DNA of 13,423 bases, taken from Sphingomonadaceae bacterium (GTDB lineage Bacteria > Pseudomonadota > Alphaproteobacteria > Sphingomonadales > Sphingomonadaceae). The notes under the pieces are model-generated. The model made no database searches. It saw nothing but the letters and a program-made list of their open reading frames with translations, and was not told the DNA's origin. The stretch spans positions 1 through 13,423 of the forward strand of contig JAFAZM010000077.1 of the NCBI GenBank assembly GCA_019239785.1, given 5' to 3'. Both the position numbers and the translations under genes were made by a program. Of this stretch, positions 7,650 to 13,423 are shown one piece after another. Every line of letters begins with the position of its first letter. The first letter of the stretch is position 1.

Positions 7650-7742
7650 GTCATGCTGAACTCGATTCAGCATCCATGAACACCCGCCTCCGCGAGCCCG
7701 CAAGCTCCGTGTTCATGGATCCCGGATCAAGTCCGGGATGAC
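7650..7742. repeat. Hybrid palindromic repeat between eipA and the reductase gene
   Basis: The outer arms 7650-7683 and 7709-7742 pair perfectly over their inner 12 bases (GTGTTCATGGAT) and imperfectly beyond. Each arm has its own hairpin: ATGCTGAA/TTCAGCAT on the left and TCCCGGA/TCCGGGA on the right. Bases 7716-7743 are identical to 6641-6668, so the right half belongs to the same family as the repeat at 6581, while the left half is a different variant. It sits 14 bases past the eipA stop. Confidence 0.85.
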
Positions 7743-7756
7743 GGCCCAGGGGACCG

Positions 7757-8539
7757 CTAAAAAGGAAGCCAGCGGTTGTGCTCGGAGAACCGCATATACC
7801 CGGCATTGACGCCGAGCCGCATGCCGACGCCGAGGCGGATCGGGATCAGCACCACGTCGCCGCGGCGCATATATTGGGCGTTGAAGCCGCCGATGAAATA
7901 AGCGTGGCCCTCGGCCTGCGGGTAGCGGCGGAACAGCTCCTGGCTGTCGTGGAGATTGTAGACCAGCACGAACACCTTGTTGGCGTCGGCGCCGGCGTCG
8001 AAGCCGATCGAGGGGCCGGTCCAGTAGACGGTGCGGTCGCCTTCGATCTGGTGGTGCATCACGCCCGAGCCGTAGCGGACGCCGAGGATGAAGGCGCCGC
8101 CCGCCTCGGAGCCGGCGATGTAGGCGGTCGGCTCGCCCTGGTCGTGGAGGATGTTCTCGAGCAGATGGGCGAGGCCCTGGGCGCCGCGGCCGAACACGCC
8201 CTCGGCGGCGTTGAACACGTCGCGGCGGGGGACCGTATTGCCCTGCTCGGTGGTGCGGGTCGCCACTTGCTGGTTGTCGAGACCCTGCGTCGTCGCCGCT
8301 GGCGGCTGCGTCGCATCGGGCTGCGCGGCCTGCGATTGCACCGGGGTGTAATCGGAGCTCGAGCCCTGCGGGTCGGCGGCCGGCGGCTGCGCCTCGGGGG
8401 CCGGGGCGGTGGTCGGCGGCGGGGCGCTCTGCCAGCTCGCGGGCTGGCTCGGATCGACCGTCTGGATCTGCGCCGCGGCCGGCATGGCGGCGGCCGCAAG
8501 GGCGGCAGCCCCGGCGAATTTCAGGAAGCTCTTCAGCAT
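7757..8539 (-). CDS. eipA: EipA-family (DUF1134) periplasmic envelope protein
   Basis: A 260-residue exported protein. ATG 8539 is chosen over ATG 8554 because GGGGA lies six bases before it and a standard signal peptide follows at once (residues 1-23, MLKSFLKFAGAAALAAAAMPAAA). Residues ~25-105 are a low-complexity Pro/Gln/Ala/Thr linker. Residues ~105-260 are the DUF1134 domain, with the characteristic TVYWTGPSIGFDAGADANKVF block, VYNLHDSQELFRRYP, and the closing GVNAGYMRFSEHNRWLPF. In Brucella, EipA supports cell-envelope integrity and stress resistance; its biochemical activity is not known. It is transcribed toward the repeat at 7650 and away from the tRNA. The linker is longer than I would expect for the family, an impression that was not measured. 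Confidence 0.9.
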   Translation of the reverse strand: MLKSFLKFAGAAALAAAAMPAAAQIQTVDPSQPASWQSAPPPTTAPAPEAQPPAADPQGSSSDYTPVQSQAAQPDATQPPAATTQGLDNQQVATRTTEQGNTVPRRDVFNAAEGVFGRGAQGLAHLLENILHDQGEPTAYIAGSEAGGAFILGVRYGSGVMHHQIEGDRTVYWTGPSIGFDAGADANKVFVLVYNLHDSQELFRRYPQAEGHAYFIGGFNAQYMRRGDVVLIPIRLGVGMRLGVNAGYMRFSEHNRWLPF

Positions 8540-8737
8540 GATATGTCCCCACACGCTCTCGCGGCCGAATTTAGCGCCGCCGAACCTTTCGCGTCCATGA
8601 ATCGGCGGCGAAGCGAGTCGATATCGCGCCCAGACGAGTCGATTCGGGCGCCTTTCCCACGCGTCCCGCTGGCTTAGCGTGCGCGGGCGCCCGCGCGGAG
8701 ATCGTATTGCTACGCATGAAGATGCGGCGGCGGCCGG
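8540..8737. other. Intergenic region upstream of eipA
   Basis: About 200 bases between eipA (minus) and the tRNA promoter (plus). No coding region is convincing. It holds a direct repeat CGAGTCGAT (8614-8622 and 8635-8643, 21 bases apart) and a perfect 16-base palindrome GCGCGGGCGCCCGCGC (8681-8696). The eipA promoter must lie here, but no clear -35/-10 pair was found. Confidence 0.4.
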
Positions 8738-8766
8738 TTGAACGATCGGGAATCGCCTTATATAGG
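8738..8766 (+). promoter_or_regulatory. Sigma-70-type promoter of tRNA-Ser
   Basis: TTGAAC (8738-8743), a 17-base spacer, then TATAGG (8761-8766) resembles a housekeeping -35/-10 pair. It would start transcription near 8773, some 14 bases before the mature tRNA. A G/C-rich segment follows the -10, as in stringently controlled stable-RNA promoters. The assignment is from sequence only. Confidence 0.6.
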
Positions 8767-8786
8767 CCCTCCCTCAGGCCGTTCCC

Positions 8787-8879
8787 GGAGACGTGGGTGA
8801 GTGGCTGAAACCAACGGTTTGCTAAACCGTCGTAGGGATAAATTCCTTACCGAGGGTTCGAATCCCTCCGTCTCCGCCA
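8787..8879 (+). tRNA. tRNA-Ser (anticodon GCT), CCA encoded
   Basis: A complete type II tRNA. The acceptor arms are GGAGACG (8787-8793) and CGTCTCC (8869-8875), followed by discriminator G and an encoded CCA (8877-8879). The anticodon stem is ACGGT/ACCGT, with loop TT-GCT-AA (anticodon 8821-8823), reading AGC/AGU codons. A long variable arm (about 8831-8851) is typical of Ser. The T-arm is GAGGG-TTCGAAT-CCCTC. It is transcribed alone from the promoter at 8738 and ends at the terminator that follows. Confidence 0.98.
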
Positions 8880-8913
8880 CAAAAAGGGCTCCCGTCAGGG
8901 GGCCTTTTTTGTG
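8880..8913 (+). terminator. Intrinsic terminator of tRNA-Ser
   Basis: AAAAAGGGCTCCC (8881-8893), a GTCA loop, then GGGGGCCTTTTTT (8898-8910). The stem is G/C-rich with one bulge, and a run of six T closes it. This is a standard Rho-independent terminator, one base after the encoded CCA. Confidence 0.92.
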
Positions 8914-8996
8914 GCGGCGAGGGAGCGGCCGAGAACCCTCCGGGTTCGAGCCGGAGCGGCGCATCGCGCCGCGGAAACCGGCGAGCATAGCGAGCC

Positions 8997-9009
8997 AATC
9001 CCTCCGTCT
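8997..9009 (+). repeat. 13-base copy of the tRNA-Ser 3' end
   Basis: AATCCCTCCGTCT at 8997-9009 is identical to tRNA positions 8861-8873, spaced 136 bases downstream. A T-loop-like GGGTTCGA also occurs at 8942-8949. It could be the remains of an att site or a decayed tRNA fragment, or coincidence. No integrase gene is present. Confidence 0.45.
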
Positions 9010-9054
9010 TACGGCGTGTGAGCGAAGCACTGAAGCGGCCCCTTCAGCGCAAGC

Positions 9055-9429
9055 TCACAGGAAGGTGCAGCGGGGCTTCAGCCCTGAGCGATGATAGGCC
9101 GCGTGCGGCGGATGCGCGATCTCCTCGACAATCGCGGCGGCAAGCGGGTGAAGGAAGGTGCAGGCCAGCTCGGCCTTGCGCTCGGCGAAGGCGGCGATCT
9201 CGATCGCCTCGTGGTCGGGAAGCTTCAGCCAGAAGCGGCCGGTGGCGTCGGCAAGCCCCGGCGGGGCGTCCAGGATGCGGCAGCCTCCCGCATCGAGCGC
9301 GACCACCAGCACCGGAATCCGCTCCGCGCCCTCCGCCCAGTCGGTGACGACGAGGCGGCGGCGGCCGCCCGCCGAGCGCTCCGCCGGCAGCCGAATGACC
9401 TCACCCCTGATCGGGACGCAGCAGTCCAT
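9055..9429 (-). CDS. Small protein, possibly degenerate PilZ-like
   Basis: A 124-residue protein starting at ATG 9429; an in-frame stop lies upstream and no good SD precedes it, so the start is the only reasonable one. The middle reads like a PilZ barrel: a basic stretch AGGRRRLVV (residues ~20-28), then VALDAGGCRIL (the D-x-S-x-x-G-type turn, here D46-A-G-G-C) and FWLKLP, ending with AELACTFLHPL in place of the usual G-x-x-F-xx-PL. If PilZ, it would bind cyclic di-GMP, but the RxxxR and DxSxxG motifs are not clearly conserved, so binding is doubtful. It has five Cys. It is alone on its strand, next to the peptide-export region but not obviously part of it. Confidence 0.55.
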   Translation of the reverse strand: MDCCVPIRGEVIRLPAERSAGGRRRLVVTDWAEGAERIPVLVVALDAGGCRILDAPPGLADATGRFWLKLPDHEAIEIAAFAERKAELACTFLHPLAAAIVEEIAHPPHAAYHRSGLKPRCTFL

Positions 9430-9645
9430 CCGGAGCGCTATGCACCAGAGTCTCTAACGGTCGGTGAAGGCCGAAAGGAACTTCATTCCCCGGCCTCACG
9501 CGCATGGCCAAGTCCCTCATTTACCAAGAAGATTAGGAATCTCGTTTTGGGACAGCGGCCGGAATTTCACGCGAGGGTTAACGCGATTCGTTTGATATCC
9601 GGGATTTAGCGGCAGGTGCCGTTCCTAATCGAAAGGGGTAATCCA
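9430..9645 (+). other. Upstream region of the leader-peptide gene
   Basis: 216 bases between the divergent 9055-9429 gene and the peptide gene. It is less G/C-rich than the surroundings, particularly 9515-9605, as expected for a promoter region. GGAAC at 9477 recalls an extracytoplasmic-sigma -35 but has no matching -10. No confident promoter or operator was found. The SD GAAAGGGG (9631-9638) belongs to the next gene. Confidence 0.4.
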
Positions 9646-9804
9646 ATGCGTGATCTCAACATCGACGAGCTGGGCCAGGTCTACGGTGCGGGCGGCGGCG
9701 GGCGCTGCGGCGATCCCTGCGGCGGCGGCAGCAAGAACTCCGGCAAGAGCCACAAGAAGTCCAGCAAGAGCCACAAGAAGTCGAAGAAGAACAGCCACTG
9801 CTGA
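9646..9804 (+). CDS. Double-glycine-type leader peptide, cationic bacteriocin/RiPP-like precursor
   Basis: A 52-residue precursor. ATG 9646 is chosen because GAAAGGGG (9631-9638) ends seven bases before it; an in-frame ATG farther upstream lacks an SD. Residues 1-15 (MRDLNIDELGQVYGA) fit the leader recognised by C39 peptidases: Leu4 (-12), Glu8 (-8), Leu9 (-7), Val12 (-4), Gly14-Ala15 (-2, -1). Cleavage would release 37 residues beginning GGGGRCGDPC, rich in Lys (9), Ser (8), Gly and His (3), with Cys at precursor positions 21, 25 and 52. The net charge is near +9 at neutral pH. The Lys/Ser part holds a seven-residue unit, KSHKKSS/KSHKKSK, encoded by a 19-base exact repeat. A C39 exporter lies 1.2 kb away on the other strand. 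An antimicrobial, signalling or metal-binding role is open; no family name is assigned. Confidence 0.8.
   Translation: MRDLNIDELGQVYGAGGGGRCGDPCGGGSKNSGKSHKKSSKSHKKSKKNSHC
9743..9782 (+). repeat. In-frame tandem repeat inside the peptide core
   Basis: A 19-base sequence at 9743-9761 recurs exactly at 9764-9782, a 21-base (seven-codon) period. It encodes two copies of KSHKKS in the Lys/Ser/His part of the predicted mature peptide. The near-identity at DNA level suggests a recent duplication. Confidence 0.9.
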
Positions 9805-9811
9805 GCTCGGA

Positions 9812-9838
9812 CGCCGGGGTCTGGGTGAGGCCCCGGCG
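9812..9838 (+). promoter_or_regulatory. GC stem-loop just after the peptide gene
   Basis: CGCCGGGG (9812-9819) and CCCCGGCG (9831-9838) form a perfect eight-pair G/C stem with an 11-base loop, seven bases past the peptide stop. No T-run follows, so it is not a standard terminator. It could protect the 3' end of an abundant peptide mRNA or partly reduce read-through to the gene at 9928. Confidence 0.55.
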
Positions 9839-9927
9839 CATCGCCTTGCCGATCGGTCCTTACCGTTGGGCAAGACTTTCCCGCTAAGCTTCGCGACTCC
9901 TGGCAAGCCGGACGAGGCGACGAGATC

Positions 9928-10875
9928 GTGAAGCACAAGGCCATTCCCGCGAGCGAACAGGGCGTCGCCCCCTATAAGAAGCTGGTCTGGCTGCTCGGGC
10001 AGCCGCACCTCGGCGATTATATCAACTTCGTCGCCAAGAAGGCCGTCGGCGGCCGCGAGCGCGATCCGCTCGCCCTCACCATGGAATGGCGCGAAGCCAA
10101 CGACCTCTATTACGAGCTCGAGCAGGAAGAGGCCGGGATCGCCGAGACGATCGACTGCCGGCCGATCGAGGCGGAGCTGGCGCCGCTCGAGGCGGCGCTT
10201 CGCGCCAACACCTGGTTCCGCGGCTCGTTCGACAACCTGCCGAGCACGATCCTGAAGGTCGAGCTGGACAAGCTGATCATGTCCCAGGTCCATGTCGAAT
10301 GCAGCTTCACCGAGAAGCTCGGCGGCACCCTCGCGGGCGCGCCCGATCCCGCGGGCCTGTTCGATTTCTGCCTGCCGCTGGACCGGCCGATGGCGCCGGT
10401 GCGGATGCAGCGGCTGACCGGCGACCGCTTCGTCTTCTCCTGCCCCTCGAACGATTTCCGGCCGCACCAGCCGCGGCTGTTCATGCCCGACGAGCTGGCC
10501 GGCTTCGAGAGCATCGGCCCGGTCGCGGCGATGGTCGGATTGATGGTCGGCTTCGGCTCCAACTTCATGAGCGCGATCCGCAGCAACGGCCGGCTGGTGC
10601 TGCAGAACGGCTATCACCGCGCCTATACGTTGCGCAGCCTGGGCTTCACCCATGCCTATTGCATCGTCGAGGACGTCACCCGGAAGGACGAGCTGAAGCT
10701 GACCGCTGACGACGAGGTCGCCGCCGATCCGGCCTTCTATTTCGCCGCCAGGCGGCCGCCTTTGCTCAAGGACTTCTTCGATCCGCGCCTGCGCCGGGAG
10801 TTCGAGATCCGGCCGAGCGAGACCAAGGTCGAGGTCGAGATCAACGTCAGGGCATCGACGGCGATCGATCTGTAG
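9928..10875 (+). CDS. Unrecognised 315-residue protein next to the leader-peptide gene
   Basis: A 315-residue soluble protein starting at GTG 9928; GAGG about 10-12 bases upstream is a weak SD, and no better start is visible. I do not recognise a named family. Features: a basic N-terminal stretch (MKHKAIPASEQGVAPYKKLVW), a long Glu-rich helix region (residues ~53-92), WFRGSFDNLPSTI, and a near-C-terminal motif NGRLVLQNGYHRAYTLRSLG (220-239). This motif recalls the 'G-x-HRxxAxxxxG' turn of ParB/sulfiredoxin-like nucleotide-binding folds. There is no signal peptide or obvious membrane segment; residues 197-210 (GPVAAMVGLMVGFG) are hydrophobic but short. Its position 123 bases after the peptide gene on the same strand suggests a role with the peptide, such as modification, immunity or regulation, which is inference only. 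Confidence 0.8.
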   Translation: MKHKAIPASEQGVAPYKKLVWLLGQPHLGDYINFVAKKAVGGRERDPLALTMEWREANDLYYELEQEEAGIAETIDCRPIEAELAPLEAALRANTWFRGSFDNLPSTILKVELDKLIMSQVHVECSFTEKLGGTLAGAPDPAGLFDFCLPLDRPMAPVRMQRLTGDRFVFSCPSNDFRPHQPRLFMPDELAGFESIGPVAAMVGLMVGFGSNFMSAIRSNGRLVLQNGYHRAYTLRSLGFTHAYCIVEDVTRKDELKLTADDEVAADPAFYFAARRPPLLKDFFDPRLRREFEIRPSETKVEVEINVRASTAIDL

Positions 10876-10925
10876 CCTTATCCCCTTCGGGGCGGGGAAT
10901 CACAAAGGGGCTGGAACTGCTCCAA

Positions 10926-11011
10926 CCGTTCGTCCTGAGCCTGTCGAAGGACCTCTTTTTCTTTCCGCAGCAAGGACAAGGAAAGGGCTTCGACAAGCTC
11001 AGCCCGAACGG
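10926..11011. repeat. Palindromic repeat, same family as the ygfZ insert
   Basis: Outer arms CCGTTCG (10926-10932) and CGAACGG (11005-11011) pair perfectly. Inner arms CTGAGCCTGTCGAAG (10935-10949) and 10988-11002 pair with one G-T/A-C difference. The left inner arm is identical to the one within ygfZ at 5131. Here it sits between two convergent genes and could serve as a two-way terminator. Confidence 0.9.
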
Positions 11012-11031
11012 TGTGGCCGTAAGAAGCGGAC

Positions 11032-13185
11032 TCAAATCCGCGACGGCGTCAGGCTCGGCGCCGCCGGACGCACCGTCGTCGCCGGGCCCTGGCGGACGAT
11101 GCTGGCCTTGCCGCCCTCAAGCTTGATGACGATGTCCGCGCGCTCGACCAAAGCCGGGCGGTGGGCGATGACGATACGGGTGATCTTGAGCTTGGCGATC
11201 ACCGAGGCGATCCGGTTCTCGGTCTCCGGATCGAGATTGGCGGTGCCCTCGTCGAGGAAGAGCACGTCGGGATCGCGGTAGAAGGCGCGGGCGAGCAGGA
11301 TGCGCTGGCGCTGCCCCGAGGACAAGGCCGCGCCCATGTCGCTGATCAGGCTGTGATAGCTCATCGGCATCTTGATGATGTCGTTGTGGATGCAGGCGAG
11401 CCGCGCGCTGTGCTCGATCGCGCGCTGGTCCGGATGCGGATCGAAGAAGGCGATATTGTCGGCAAGGGTCCCGGTCAGCAGATAATCGTCCTGCATGACC
11501 GCGCCGATCCGCGCGCGCCAGGCGGAGAGCGTGGCCGGGCCGAGCGGGACGCCGTCGATGACGATCTTGCCGGCGCCGGGCTCGAGCAGGCCAAGCAGCA
11601 GCCGCATCAAAGTGGTCTTGCCGGTACCGGACGGGCCGACGATCGCGACGAAGCTGCCCGCGGGGATGTCCAGGCTGAGCTTGTCCATGATCGGCGCCTC
11701 GGTCGGCCCGTAGGCGAAGCTGAGCGCCTCGACCCTGATTCCGGGCCCCGCAAGCAACGCCGTCCGCGCCGGCGCGACCCGCATCGCCTCCTTCTTCTCG
11801 GCGACGATGTCGGAGAGCCGCTCGAGATGGACGCCGAGCAGCCGCCATTTCTGGAACTGGGACACCAGCGAGCTGGCGCTGTTCGAGAAGCTGTTTCGAT
11901 AGGAGAGGAAGGCGAGCAGCATGCCGACGGTCAGCTTCTGGTCCATGATCGCAAGCGCGCCGAGATAGACGGTGAGCAGGAAGGACAGGCCATAGAGCAG
12001 ATTCTCGGCAAGGTCGGTCTGGATGTCGATGATCCTGGCCTTGTAGCCGGCCGAGATCACCTCGGCGTAGCGGTTGCGCCAGCCATTCTCGCGCATCGCC
12101 TCATGGCCGTGGAGCTTGATCGCGCGGATCGCGCGCATCGTCTCCATCAGATAGGTGTCCTCATTGGCCCGCGCCATGATCTCTTCCTCGGTCCGGCGGC
12201 GCAGGGCCGGGTAGAGCAATTGGTTGACGATGACGTAGACCAGGGTGGCGGCGAGGACGATGCCGGTCAGCGCCGGGCTGATCAGCAGCATCACGATGAC
12301 CGTGGTCAGAAGCAAAGCCGAATCGATCAGGATGTTGACGATGCCCTTGGTCAGCAGCGACTGGATCGGCGAGATCGAGCCGATCCGCGACAGCAGGTCG
12401 CCGACATGGCGCCGCTCGAAATAAGCGAGCGGCAGCCGCACCAGGTGGCGGACGAGATTGCCGCCGAGCTGATAGGACAAGGACTGGCCGAGGGTGAGCA
12501 CGACCCAGTCGCGCAGCCCCTTGGTGATCCCGTTCATCGCGTAGATCACGCAGAAGGCGAAGAAGAGCACCGAGAGCAGGCTGTAATCGCCCTGGCCGAT
12601 CGCCTCGTCGACGGTGAGCTGCATGTAGAAGGGGGTGAGCAGGGTGGTGAGCTGGATCAGCAAGGAGAGCAGCAGCACCTGCGTGAACGGTCCGCGATAA
12701 TTGGAGAGCCGGCTCCACAGGTCGCTGAGCCGGGTCCTGGTCCGCGCCTCGATCGGCTTGAAGTCGGCGGTCGGCACCAGCTCGAGTGCGACCCCGGTGA
12801 AGTGCCGGCCGAACTTGGCGAGCGGGATGCGGCGGCGGCCGCGCGCCGGATCGAGGATCGTCGCGTGCGTCTTGTCCGCGCTTTCCAGGACGACGAAATG
12901 GTTGAGGTCCCAGTGCAGGATCGCGGGCTTGCGCAGCTTGTCCAGCTCCTCGACGTCGAGGCGGATCGCCCGCGGCGCCAGCTCCAGCTCGGAGGCGATC
13001 GCCATCAGCTCCTGCAGCGTCACGCCCTTGATCGAGGTCGGATGGCGCTGGCGGAGCCCGGCCAGATTGACCCGGTGCCCGAAATGGCGCGAGACCATGG
13101 TGAGGCAGGCGAGGCCGCACTCGGCCGCCTCCGACTGGAGCACCGGGCGGACCCGGTTCGACCAGGGCCATTCGATCGCGCTCAT
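11032..13185 (-). CDS. C39-peptidase ABC transporter (bacteriocin-type processing exporter)
   Basis: A 717-residue inner-membrane protein that trims double-glycine leaders and pumps the peptide out. Residues ~11-140 are the C39 cysteine peptidase, with oxyanion Gln17, Cys23 (QSEAAECGLACL), His96 (HWDLNHFVVL) and Asp112 (ILDPARG) all present. Residues ~168-455 are the six-helix export domain, including LLLSLLIQLTTLL and ALLLTTVIVMLLISP. The ATPase has Walker A GPSGTGKT (517-524), Q-loop Gln565, signature LSSGQ (621-625), Walker B VLFLDE (641-646) and switch His675, so it should be active. ATG 13185 overlaps the stop of the HlyD-type gene (ATGA), indicating coupling. A type I secretion outer-membrane channel is not in the window. 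The family is firm; its cargo is inferred to be the peptide at 9646. Confidence 0.95.
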   Translation of the reverse strand: MSAIEWPWSNRVRPVLQSEAAECGLACLTMVSRHFGHRVNLAGLRQRHPTSIKGVTLQELMAIASELELAPRAIRLDVEELDKLRKPAILHWDLNHFVVLESADKTHATILDPARGRRRIPLAKFGRHFTGVALELVPTADFKPIEARTRTRLSDLWSRLSNYRGPFTQVLLLSLLIQLTTLLTPFYMQLTVDEAIGQGDYSLLSVLFFAFCVIYAMNGITKGLRDWVVLTLGQSLSYQLGGNLVRHLVRLPLAYFERRHVGDLLSRIGSISPIQSLLTKGIVNILIDSALLLTTVIVMLLISPALTGIVLAATLVYVIVNQLLYPALRRRTEEEIMARANEDTYLMETMRAIRAIKLHGHEAMRENGWRNRYAEVISAGYKARIIDIQTDLAENLLYGLSFLLTVYLGALAIMDQKLTVGMLLAFLSYRNSFSNSASSLVSQFQKWRLLGVHLERLSDIVAEKKEAMRVAPARTALLAGPGIRVEALSFAYGPTEAPIMDKLSLDIPAGSFVAIVGPSGTGKTTLMRLLLGLLEPGAGKIVIDGVPLGPATLSAWRARIGAVMQDDYLLTGTLADNIAFFDPHPDQRAIEHSARLACIHNDIIKMPMSYHSLISDMGAALSSGQRQRILLARAFYRDPDVLFLDEGTANLDPETENRIASVIAKLKITRIVIAHRPALVERADIVIKLEGGKASIVRQGPATTVRPAAPSLTPSRI

Positions 13186-13423
13186 GAGCGGCTGAGCCCA
13201 AGGAACGGGCTGAACAGGACCTCCCAGAGGCTGCGCCGCTCGAGCACGAGGTTGGCGGTCAGGGTCATGCCCGGCCGCATGTAGCGCTGGTCGGCGGGAA
13301 TGCGCGGCGGGAACTGGTCGATCCGCACGCGGATGCGGAACACCGGCTCCTGGATGTTGAGGTTGGCATCGAGGCTGGTCGGCTCGGTCGGCACCCGGGA
13401 GACCAGCGTCACGGTCCCCTGGC
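13182..13423 (-). CDS. HlyD-family membrane fusion protein, C-terminal fragment (5' end outside window)
   Basis: About 80 residues, open to the right edge, so the start lies outside the window; the GTG codon at 13412 is internal. The segment has the closing beta-barrel and C-terminal signature of HlyD-type adaptors: EPVFRIRVRID, then YMRPGMTLTANLVLERRSLWEVLF and a short hydrophobic end. These periplasmic adaptors link an inner-membrane exporter to an outer-membrane channel. Its TGA (13182-13184) overlaps the ABC transporter ATG, so the two are made together. The N-terminal anchor and coiled coil are not seen. Confidence 0.92.
   Translation of the reverse strand, partial: QGTVTLVSRVPTEPTSLDANLNIQEPVFRIRVRIDQFPPRIPADQRYMRPGMTLTANLVLERRSLWEVLFSPFLGLSRS

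Noticed and set aside
8758..9030. 90-residue minus-strand reading frame across the tRNA and terminator
   Set aside because: It is antisense to tRNA-Ser and its terminator and contains the GFEPSVRNLS-type peptide that arises from reading a tRNA-Ser backward; it is an artefact.
9477..9501. GGAAC as an EcfG-type promoter of the peptide gene
   Set aside because: No CGTT -10 element occurs at the required 16-17 base spacing.
9401..9505. 34-codon minus-strand frame starting at ATG 9505
   Set aside because: It has no SD, no recognisable leader motif and overlaps the start of the 9055-9429 gene.
9091..9609. 172-residue plus-strand reading frame opposite the PilZ-like gene
   Set aside because: Charged low-complexity composition and no SD; the minus-strand frame has a barrel-like hydrophobic pattern and is preferred, although neither is strongly supported.
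4572..11011. The spaced palindromes considered as a CRISPR array
   Set aside because: Copies are hundreds to thousands of bases apart, are of different families, and have no regular spacers or cas genes.
11161..13284. 707-residue plus-strand reading frame
   Set aside because: It is antisense to the ABC transporter and rich in Asp/Gly/Arg/Glu as expected of the reverse frame of a high-GC gene; it has no domain.

Overview
The window is high-GC throughout (about two thirds G+C by eye) and reads as chromosomal DNA of an alphaproteobacterium, most likely a sphingomonad. Reasons: an aconitase and a class II dihydroorotase with alphaproteobacterial character, a DUF1134/EipA envelope protein (an alphaproteobacterial family), and at least five interspersed palindromic repeats of types I associate from memory with Sphingomonadales. 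The assignment is by recollection, not by a search.

Layout. (1) 1-2263, plus strand: 3' end of aconitase acnA, followed by a tightly overlapping chain of a secreted small protein, a CBU_0592-like membrane protein and a cyclase/KynB-fold protein, closed by a hairpin terminator. (2) 2303-2710, minus: a lower-GC gene with a SeqA-N-like head and a RAMA-like tail, probably acquired. (3) 2877-4512: a secreted rhodanese (plus) converging on and overlapping a fatty-acid hydroxylase/sterol desaturase-type membrane protein (minus). (4) 4717-8539: ygfZ (minus) divergent from pyrC (plus), then a YdbC/PdxI-like aldo-keto reductase and eipA (both minus). Repeats lie between these genes and, in ygfZ, inside the coding region. 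(5) 8738-8910: tRNA-Ser(GCT) with its own promoter and terminator. (6) 9055-9429, minus: a small, possibly PilZ-like protein.

(7) 9646-13423 is the most interesting part. A 52-residue peptide has a textbook double-glycine-type leader (L-12, E-8, L-7, V-4, Gly-Ala at the cleavage site) and a 37-residue Lys/Ser/His/Gly-rich core with three Cys. It is followed by an unrecognised 315-residue protein on the same strand. Facing them is an export pair: a HlyD-type adaptor (cut by the window edge) translationally coupled to a C39-peptidase ABC transporter with all catalytic residues intact. Together they look like a compact system for making, trimming and exporting a cationic peptide. The role of the 315-residue protein is unknown, and the substrate-transporter pairing is inferred from motif fit and proximity.

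No gene-free stretch exceeds 300 bases. The longest, 8540-8786 and 9430-9645, are described in the entries.
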